This document shows, in pieces, positions 6,369-11,667 of a stretch of DNA of 11,667 nucleotides. Position 1 is the stretch's first letter, and each line of letters starts with the position of its first letter. Under the pieces are notes generated by a model that was not told where the DNA came from, did no database searches, and saw only the letters and a list, made by a program, of their open reading frames with translations. Made by a program: the position numbers and the translations under genes. The DNA comes from JAKFXL01 sp947085765 (GTDB lineage Bacteria > Pseudomonadota > Gammaproteobacteria > Tenderiales > Tenderiaceae): contig CAMTXZ010000036.1 of NCBI GenBank assembly GCA_947085765.1, forward strand, positions 1 through 11,667, in the 5' to 3' direction.

Positions 6369-7289
6369 TCACTCTTGCGGCACCATGGTGCTGAGCCCCT
6401 TGATGATCTCGCTGGCCAGCAGGTCCGGGATAAACTTGGTGAGGGTTTTGTTGGCACCAGCAGCCTGGGCCAGCTCTGAGTTCACCTGGCCATCGAGCGA
6501 AGTGTGCAGCAGGATGTAGATGTCGCGATAGCGGTTGTCGGCGCGCAGTTCGCGGGTCAACTGGTAGCCATCCATCTCTGGCATCTCAATATCGGAGATT
6601 ACCAGTGGGATGGTGTCGATGGCTGTGGTGCAACCTTCGCTGCACTCGCCGATCATGTCGAGTGCTTCGCGCCCATCCTTTGCCTGTAGATAGGGTATGC
6701 CGAGGGCATCTAAGGTGCGGCTGGTTTGGTGACGTGCGACTGATGAGTCATCAACCACCAGCACGTTGCGGCTCGCCATAAAGTTCTGGATTTCGGCTGA
6801 GACGGTCTGGTCGGTGGTGATGGTGAGGTTGGCGGGTGCTATCTGTCCCAGTATCTTTTCTACATCGATGATCTGCACCAGACTGTTGTCGCTGCCACGA
6901 ATGATGCCGGTGATGTAGCCGCCTGCCAGCCCATTCGGCGGTGGCAATACATCCTTCCAGTCGCTGAGAATGATGCGGTCAATTCCGCTGACCATAAATC
7001 CCTGGGTGGTACGGTTGAATCCGGCAATGATCACCTTGCGTTCGATGTTGTCGCGACTGACCCCCTTGCGGCCGATGGCCAGACTTAGGTCCATAACGGG
7101 CAGGGTCTGGCCGCGCAGCTCGGCAATGCCCAGCACAGTGGCGTTGGATTTTGGCAGTTGCGACAGCCGTGGCGGTGGAATTATCTCTTTTACCTTCAAT
7201 ACGTTGATGCCAAACAGCTGCCGGCCATCGAGGCGGAACAGGAGGAGTTCAAGGCGATTGCTGTTAGTTGTCTGGTTGTGTGAACTCAT
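6369..7289 (-). CDS. cheV: CheV: CheW-like coupling domain fused to a receiver domain
   Basis: This 306-residue protein has the usual CheV length and domain order. The CheW-like domain (about residues 12-155) couples chemoreceptors to CheA; RGQTLPVMDL (59-68) is typical CheW sequence. The receiver domain (about 174-300) has the acidic pair Asp180/Asp181, phosphoacceptor Asp233 in SDIEMPEMDG, Thr263 and the invariant Lys285, so it should be phosphorylated by CheA. It acts in cytoplasmic chemoreceptor arrays, adjusting signalling in adaptation. The frame is open up to 7370, but the ATG at 7289 gives a normal N-terminus and has AGGTAG upstream. A sigma-28-like promoter lies inside that longer frame, so a start at 7370 would not be on its transcript. 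No other chemotaxis genes are nearby, so this is an isolated cheV heading a transcript with Nudix and mnmC. Confidence 0.95.
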   Translation of the reverse strand: MSSHNQTTNSNRLELLLFRLDGRQLFGINVLKVKEIIPPPRLSQLPKSNATVLGIAELRGQTLPVMDLSLAIGRKGVSRDNIERKVIIAGFNRTTQGFMVSGIDRIILSDWKDVLPPPNGLAGGYITGIIRGSDNSLVQIIDVEKILGQIAPANLTITTDQTVSAEIQNFMASRNVLVVDDSSVARHQTSRTLDALGIPYLQAKDGREALDMIGECSEGCTTAIDTIPLVISDIEMPEMDGYQLTRELRADNRYRDIYILLHTSLDGQVNSELAQAAGANKTLTKFIPDLLASEIIKGLSTMVPQE

Positions 7290-7317
7290 GGTCCGGCTAC
7301 CTGATTGTCTATAGATG

Positions 7318-7344
7318 TTTTCGGTCGTGTCACTCTTTTCTTGA
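7318..7344 (-). promoter_or_regulatory. Sigma-28 (FliA)-like promoter for cheV
   Basis: Read on the minus strand: TCAAG (7340-7344), 14 nt, then ACCGAAAA (7318-7325). The known FliA pattern is TAAAG or TCAAG, a matching 14-nt gap, then GCCGATAA. The -35 fits, the -10 matches 6 of 8 positions and the spacing is exact. Transcription would begin near 7311, about 22 nt before the chosen cheV ATG. A chemotaxis gene is the expected kind of target. Confidence 0.6.
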
Positions 7345-7371
7345 TGGAAACTGTCGCCAGACAGGTACAAT
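7341..7371 (+). promoter_or_regulatory. Candidate sigma-70 promoter for ppiB and the Ap4A-type Nudix gene
   Basis: TTGATG (7341-7346) and TACAAT (7366-7371) are 19 nt apart, slightly long. The inverted repeat CTGTC-GCCA-GACAG (7351-7364) lies in the spacer and might be an operator. The -35 overlaps the -35 of the divergent sigma-28-like promoter, so the two could compete for polymerase. Confidence 0.4.
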
Positions 7372-7435
7372 GGCGACTTCGGCTGGACCCAGACGTGGCC
7401 GTGTCATCTAAATCGAAAAATGGAGTGAGTTTTAC

Positions 7436-7921
7436 ATGGTGATTTTTTCAACCAACTATGGCGACATCAAACTTGAACTGTTGGCCGCTGAGGCACCGAT
7501 AACGGTCGAGAACTTTTTGCAGTATGTGGATGATGGTTTCTTTGATGGCACCATCTTTCACCGGGTCATCCCCGGATTCATGATCCAGGGCGGTGGTTTT
7601 ATCGAAACGATGGAACAGAAACAGACCCGTGCGCCGATCAAAAATGAGGCTGATAACGGCCTGAAGAATCTGCGCGGCACCCTCTCCATGGCACGTACTG
7701 CGGTGGTGGATAGCGCCACGACCCAGTTTTTTATCAACGTGGCGGATAACGATTTCCTTGATCATGGTAGTCGTGATTTTGGCTATGCCGTTTTTGCCAA
7801 GGTGGCTGAAGGCATGGATGTGATTGATCGTATCGCCAAGGTCGCAACCGGCAGTCGGGGTGGACATCAGAATGTACCCGTGGATGCGGTGGTGATCCTT
7901 AGCGCCAAGCGCGCTGCCTGA
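7436..7921 (+). CDS. ppiB: Cytoplasmic cyclophilin-type peptidyl-prolyl isomerase
   Basis: This 161-residue protein matches the length of cytoplasmic PpiB. It speeds cis-trans isomerisation of Xaa-Pro bonds during protein folding. The cyclophilin signature FHRVIPGFMIQGG is at residues 41-53 with catalytic Arg43 and Gln51, and TQFFIN at 96-101 is the second active-site segment. As in other bacterial PpiB proteins, Phe replaces the Trp that binds cyclosporin in eukaryotic enzymes (FGYAVFAKV region). There is no signal peptide, which separates it from periplasmic PpiA. GGAGTGAG lies about 7 nt before the ATG. The Ap4A-type Nudix gene follows after 16 bp, so the two probably form an operon, with a shared promoter near 7341-7371. 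Confidence 0.95.
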   Translation: MVIFSTNYGDIKLELLAAEAPITVENFLQYVDDGFFDGTIFHRVIPGFMIQGGGFIETMEQKQTRAPIKNEADNGLKNLRGTLSMARTAVVDSATTQFFINVADNDFLDHGSRDFGYAVFAKVAEGMDVIDRIAKVATGSRGGHQNVPVDAVVILSAKRAA

Positions 7922-7937
7922 TCGGGCGGTAGGACGG

Positions 7938-8366
7938 GTGTCAGAAGGTAGAAAAAATCCGCTCTCAGCAGGGGTAGTTGTGGTTCGTCGCAGCAACGAC
8001 GAATGGCGTTATCTGCTGTTGTGCTCTTTCCAGTACTGGGATTTCCCTAAGGGTCTGGTGGAGGCGGGCGAGGCACCTTTGGCCGCGGCGCAGCGTGAAG
8101 TGGCGGAGGAGAGTGCACTTATCAATCTCCGGTTTCAATGGGGCTTGGATTTTTGTGAAACTCCACCTTATGGCCAGTTCAGAAAGATTGCCCGTTACTA
8201 TCTGGCGGAGTCCGTTGATGGTGAAGTGGAGCTGCTGGTGAACCCGGAGTTGGGTAAACCTGAACATGATGGGTTTTGCTGGGTCACTCAGGTTGAGGCT
8301 GAGGCGCTGCTGGCGCCGCGGGTGCAGCCGGTATTGCGCTGGGCCGCAGAGCTGCTTAAGAGTTGA
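7938..8366 (+). CDS. Nudix hydrolase resembling asymmetric Ap4A hydrolases
   Basis: This 142-residue protein begins at a GTG with GGTAGGA just upstream. YWDFPKGLVEAGE (33-45) runs into the Nudix box, which reads G39-x5-E45-x7-REVAEESAL. All metal-binding Glu residues are present, but the Gly near the end of the box (EExGU) is Ala60. The FPKG segment and the short length are typical of bis(5'-nucleosyl)-tetraphosphatases of the NUDT2/Ap4A type, which cut Ap4A to ATP and AMP. The substrate assignment is an inference from this resemblance. It follows ppiB by 16 bp on the same strand and is probably co-transcribed with it. Cytoplasmic, with no signal peptide. A strong RppH-like assignment is not supported because the protein is short and lacks that family's typical N-terminus. 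Confidence 0.85.
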   Translation: MSEGRKNPLSAGVVVVRRSNDEWRYLLLCSFQYWDFPKGLVEAGEAPLAAAQREVAEESALINLRFQWGLDFCETPPYGQFRKIARYYLAESVDGEVELLVNPELGKPEHDGFCWVTQVEAEALLAPRVQPVLRWAAELLKS

Positions 8367-8368
8367 GC

Positions 8369-8397
8369 CGATAGATATATCGCCAATTTTATAATTG
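8369..8397 (+). promoter_or_regulatory. Perfect -10 box within tandem short inverted repeats, upstream of the response regulator
   Basis: CGATA-GATA-TATCG (8369-8382) and CAATT-TTAT-AATTG (8384-8397) are adjacent perfect inverted repeats. A perfect TATAAT (8390-8395) lies inside the second. No good -35 hexamer is found at 16-18 nt, so the promoter may depend on an activator. Transcription would start near 8402, giving a leader of about 63 nt before the regulator ATG. Confidence 0.4.
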
Positions 8398-8464
8398 TGT
8401 CGGTATCACGCAATCTGCGGCTGGATTGCAGCGTTATAAAAAACCACACGACAGAGGAAATTAA

Positions 8465-9151
8465 ATGCGTGTTGCGATTGTTGAGGATGATGCTGAACAG
8501 GCTGAGCTGTTGGGGGTGTGGTTGCAGGATGCGGGCTATGTGTGCGACTACTTTACCTGTGGCGCGGACGCCATCACGGCCTTGCAGCAAGAGCGGTTTG
8601 ATCTGGTCCTGCTGGATTGGCTATTGCCCGACATCAATGGCGATAAGGTGCTGGTCTGGATTCGGGAAAATCTTGAGTGGCGCATACCGGTTATCTTTGT
8701 CACTCAGCGCGACAATGGCGAGGATATCGCCTATGCGCTTGACCACGGCGCTGATGACTATGTCATCAAGCCCATTAAGCCGCTGGAACTCAAGGCCCGT
8801 ATCAGTGCGCTGGTGCGACGCCAGGGGGGGTTGGATAAGACGCGGCGGCAGTTTGAATATGGCATTTACCGTTTCGAGCTCGACAGTCATCAGGTCTTTG
8901 TAAATAACGAACCGGCTGGATTGACACAGCGGGAGTTTGAACTGGCGCTCTTTTTCTTTCGCAATGTTGGCCGTCTGTTGTCACGCTCCCTCCTGCTGGA
9001 GAGTGTCTGGGGCCATACTACTGAGATCAATACCCGTACCCTCGACACCCATGTCAGCCGCTTGCGCAAGAAGCTGCTGTTTGATGGCGAGAGTGGCTGG
9101 CAGCTCAAATCGATCTACCACCATGGCTATCGGCTTGAGGATCTCTCCTGA
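8465..9151 (+). CDS. OmpR/PhoB-family response regulator, orphan
   Basis: This 228-residue protein has the standard two-domain plan. The receiver domain (1-118) shows the acidic pocket Glu7-Asp8-Asp9, phosphoacceptor Asp51 in LLDWLLPDING, Thr80 and Lys102 followed by Pro103, so phosphorylation should be normal. The winged-helix DNA-binding domain (about 128-226) has the family features LTQREFELALFFFRNVGRLLSR-type helix and RTLDTHVSRLRKKL (191-204), the recognition helix, ending with YHHGYRLE. GAGGAAA precedes the ATG by a few bases. No sensor kinase gene lies next to it, so its signal cannot be inferred. The upstream inverted repeats may be sites for autoregulation. It is followed after 50 bp by hrpB. 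Confidence 0.93.
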   Translation: MRVAIVEDDAEQAELLGVWLQDAGYVCDYFTCGADAITALQQERFDLVLLDWLLPDINGDKVLVWIRENLEWRIPVIFVTQRDNGEDIAYALDHGADDYVIKPIKPLELKARISALVRRQGGLDKTRRQFEYGIYRFELDSHQVFVNNEPAGLTQREFELALFFFRNVGRLLSRSLLLESVWGHTTEINTRTLDTHVSRLRKKLLFDGESGWQLKSIYHHGYRLEDLS

Positions 9152-9168
9152 TTTAAATGTCGGGGGCA

Positions 9169-9195
9169 TTGCGTTAGCAGTTGCACGGTTACAAT
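9169..9195 (+). promoter_or_regulatory. Possible hrpB promoter that would give a leaderless mRNA
   Basis: TTGCGT (9169-9174) and TACAAT (9190-9195) are separated by 15 nt, which is short. Transcription would start at or very near the hrpB ATG at 9202. No Shine-Dalgarno sequence is visible before that ATG, which fits leaderless translation. Readthrough from the response regulator gene is the alternative. Confidence 0.25.
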
Positions 9196-9201
9196 AGCAC
9201 C

Positions 9202-11667
9202 ATGATATTACCTATCCACGAAGTCCTGCCGGCGCTGCGGCAGGCGTTTTCATCATCCCCCAATGTTGTATTGCAGGCCCCGCCCGGTGCCGGCAAGACC
9301 ACGGTTGTGCCGCTGGTGCTTTTGGCTGAGGCGTGGCTGCAGGGGCGCAAAATCTTGCTGCTCGAGCCGCGTCGCCTGGCGGCACGGGCGGCGGCACGTT
9401 TTATGGCGCAAAGCCTTGGTGAAACGGTGGGGCAGACCGTCGGTTATCGCGTGCGACTGGAGAGTCGCATCGGCCCACACACCCGCATTGAGGTGGTGAC
9501 CGAGGGGGTACTGTCGCGCATGTTGCAGCACGATCCGGCGCTTGAATCCTACGGCTTGGTGATCTTTGATGAGTTCCATGAGCGTAGTTTGCAGGCCGAC
9601 CTCGGTCTGGCCCTCTGTCTTGAAAGTCAGGCGGCGTTGCGTGACGACTTGAAACTATTGGTGATGTCGGCAACCCTCGATGGTGCGGCGGTGGCGCGGC
9701 TGCTGGGCGATGCCTCCGTCGTCACCAGCCAAGGGCGCAGTTTTCCGGTGGCAGTGCATTACGCCAGTGGCGCGGGGCGCGGTCGTCAGCATGATCTTCA
9801 GAGTGAGCTGCTCGCCACCATACTGCGCGCCCTGAAGGAGGAGTCCGGCAGCCTGCTGGTATTCCTGCCTGGTGCAGGTGAGATCCGGCGCATCGAACAG
9901 GGGTTGCAAGCCCATCGTCTAGGTGAGGATGTGATCATTGCGCCGCTCTACGGCAATCTCAGCAGCGCCGAGCAGGATCGCGCCATCGCCCCAGCGCCTG
10001 CCGGGCAGCGCAAGATTGTGCTGGCCACCAACATCGCCGAGACCAGCCTCACCATCGAAGGGATTCGTATTGTCATCGACAGCGGTTTGATGCGTGAACC
10101 ACGTTTTGATCCCGGCAGTGGCATGACGCGGCTGCATACTATCGCTATCTCACAGGCATCGGCGCAACAGCGCGCCGGGCGTGCCGGACGTATCGAGCCT
10201 GGTGTCTGCTATCGACTTTGGCCTGAGGGACAACACCTGATTCCCTTTAACCTGCCCGAGATCGGCAGTGCTGATCTGGCGCCGCTGGCACTGGAGTTGG
10301 CGCAGTGGGGAGTCACCGATGCCGCCAGCATGAACTGGCTGACGCCACCGCCCGCCGCGGCATTGGCCCAGGCGCGCGAGCTGTTGCAACGGCTTGGTGC
10401 CCTCGATGAGAAGGGGGTGATTAGTCAGCATGGCCGGCAGATGGCAGAGCTGCCGATGCACGCGCGTCTTGCCCACATGGTGCTCAAGGCGCAGGCCATC
10501 GGCTCCGGTGTGTTGGCCTGCGAAGTGGCGGCGCTGCTGAGTGATCGCGACATCCTGCGTGGTGCGCGGGATGACGTTGATCTTTATAGTCGTGTGCGTG
10601 CCCTGCGCAACGGTGGTGGTGATAACGTTGATCGTGGTGCGGTCAAACGGTTGCAGCAGATGGCGCGACAGTGGCAGGCGCAGCTGGGTCTCAAACCTGG
10701 CAGTGGTGATGACTTGCATCTGCTTGGTCCGCTCTTGGCCTGGGCCTACCCTGACCGTATCGGCCAGCATCGTGATGCGGGGCGTTATCTATTGAGCAGT
10801 GGTCGTGGTGCAGAGTTGCAGGGGCATGATCCGCTGGCGGGTGCCGAGTTTATTGTTGTTGCGCAGCTTGAAGGGGCAGAGGGCAACGCCCGCATCTACC
10901 TTGCCGCCGCCCTGGAGCGGTCACAGCTTGAGGAACATTTTGCGGCCCAGATTAAATCGATAGAACGGGTAGAGTGGGATAGCCGTGAGGCGCGAGTACG
11001 TGCCAGTAGAGAGTTGCGGCTCGGGGCGCTGGTATTGACCGAGCGGTTGCTGGACCGACCCGATCCTGCGCAGATCAGCGCCGCCATGGTGGCGGGGATA
11101 CGTGAGCTGGGAATCAGCTGTCTGCCCTGGAGCAGAACAAGTGAGAGCTGGCGTCAGCGGGTTGGGTTTCTGCATCACCATGCGCCAGATCAGTGGCCGG
11201 ATGTTGCCGATGTGGCGCTGTTGCAATCATTGGAAGAGTGGTTGGCCCCTTTTCTTGTCGGGGTAAGTCGCCGTGATCACCTGCAACGGCTTGATCTAAT
11301 GGCGGCACTTACGACTCTGCTGCCGTGGGACAAGCAGCGTCAGCTTGATGCACAGGCGCCAACCCACCTCACTGTGCCCACAGGTTCATCCATCGCCCTT
11401 GATTACAGTAGTGATCCACCGGTGTTGGCGGTGCGTCTGCAGGAGATGTTTGGTGCTAGCGATACACCGCGTATTGCCAACGGCACTGTCGCCGTCGTGC
11501 TGCATCTGTTATCGCCCGCGCAGCGGCCGGCACAGGTGACTCAGGATCTGGCCGGTTTCTGGCGTGGCAGCTATTTTGAAGTGAAAAAAGAGTTGAAAGG
11601 CCGTTATCCCAAACACTACTGGCCCGATGACCCGTTGCAGGCCGAGCCGACACGACGTATCAAACAG
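9202..11667 (+). CDS. hrpB: ATP-dependent helicase HrpB, 3' end cut by window edge
   Basis: The frame is open for 822 codons to the last base. The family is usually about 800-840 residues and ends in a basic tail after a PTRR-like motif. The last visible residues (EPTRRIKQ) suggest only a few codons are missing. It is a DEAH/RHA-type RNA-helicase-like protein with a poorly defined role. Walker A is APPGAGKTT (26-34), EPRRLAA (55-61) is motif Ia, and DEFH (123-126) is motif II in the variant form usual for HrpB. SAT is at 156-158 and QRAGRAGR (323-330) is motif VI. The C-terminal third is the HrpB-specific region. No ribosome site precedes the ATG. The only other in-frame option upstream before a stop (9175-9177) is a TTG at 9181. 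It may share a transcript with the response regulator 50 bp upstream. Confidence 0.95.
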   Translation, partial: MILPIHEVLPALRQAFSSSPNVVLQAPPGAGKTTVVPLVLLAEAWLQGRKILLLEPRRLAARAAARFMAQSLGETVGQTVGYRVRLESRIGPHTRIEVVTEGVLSRMLQHDPALESYGLVIFDEFHERSLQADLGLALCLESQAALRDDLKLLVMSATLDGAAVARLLGDASVVTSQGRSFPVAVHYASGAGRGRQHDLQSELLATILRALKEESGSLLVFLPGAGEIRRIEQGLQAHRLGEDVIIAPLYGNLSSAEQDRAIAPAPAGQRKIVLATNIAETSLTIEGIRIVIDSGLMREPRFDPGSGMTRLHTIAISQASAQQRAGRAGRIEPGVCYRLWPEGQHLIPFNLPEIGSADLAPLALELAQWGVTDAASMNWLTPPPAAALAQARELLQRLGALDEKGVISQHGRQMAELPMHARLAHMVLKAQAIGSGVLACEVAALLSDRDILRGARDDVDLYSRVRALRNGGGDNVDRGAVKRLQQMARQWQAQLGLKPGSGDDLHLLGPLLAWAYPDRIGQHRDAGRYLLSSGRGAELQGHDPLAGAEFIVVAQLEGAEGNARIYLAAALERSQLEEHFAAQIKSIERVEWDSREARVRASRELRLGALVLTERLLDRPDPAQISAAMVAGIRELGISCLPWSRTSESWRQRVGFLHHHAPDQWPDVADVALLQSLEEWLAPFLVGVSRRDHLQRLDLMAALTTLLPWDKQRQLDAQAPTHLTVPTGSSIALDYSSDPPVLAVRLQEMFGASDTPRIANGTVAVVLHLLSPAQRPAQVTQDLAGFWRGSYFEVKKELKGRYPKHYWPDDPLQAEPTRRIKQ

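Noticed and set aside
7290..7370. N-terminal extension of CheV starting at 7370
   Set aside because: There is no ribosome site, the extra residues are not CheW-like, and the sigma-28-like promoter lies within the extension.
7448..7996. Minus-strand open frame opposite ppiB
   Set aside because: It overlaps a complete cyclophilin gene with intact active-site motifs; the antisense translation shows no domain and no ribosome site was recognised.
10150..10770. Minus-strand open frame of 206 codons inside hrpB
   Set aside because: It is opposite the motif VI and middle region of a clear HrpB helicase and is a composition-driven shadow.

Overview
The window looks like a chromosomal stretch from a GC-rich, motile gammaproteobacterium. 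The evidence is a bifunctional MnmC, a CheV coupling protein, a HrpB helicase, a PpiB-type cyclophilin and an OmpR-family regulator in one neighbourhood. I cannot name the genus from sequence alone. Ten protein genes can be supported, and both end genes run off the window. No gap without a gene exceeds 300 bases. I see no tRNA, rRNA, CRISPR array, integrase or insertion sequence.

Layout. A P-loop ATPase gene of unknown role (minus strand, C-terminus off the left edge) is divergent from a two-domain rhodanese of the 3-mercaptopyruvate sulfurtransferase type. Their shared 140-bp promoter region holds two perfect small palindromes. Next on the plus strand comes a likely accessory envelope pair: a small outer-membrane beta-barrel protein and a 415-residue lipoprotein with a Gly/Thr linker and Ig-like segments. 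The lipoprotein gene is visibly more AT-rich than its neighbours, and the pair ends at a strong rho-independent terminator.

A minus-strand group follows, transcribed in the order cheV, Nudix hydrolase, mnmC. A FliA (sigma-28)-like promoter lies in front of cheV. A hairpin covers the Shine-Dalgarno sequence of the Nudix gene, and a 66-bp palindromic repeat sits just before mnmC. Divergent from cheV, a plus-strand pair encodes a cytoplasmic cyclophilin (ppiB) and a second, Ap4A-hydrolase-like Nudix protein. After these come an orphan OmpR/PhoB response regulator and nearly all of hrpB, which runs off the right edge probably only a few codons before its end.

Most of the window is ordinary housekeeping or signalling. 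The least explained parts are the barrel/lipoprotein pair, the ATPase at the left edge, and several small regulatory structures. I found no convincing multi-gene novel system such as a defence or biosynthetic cluster.
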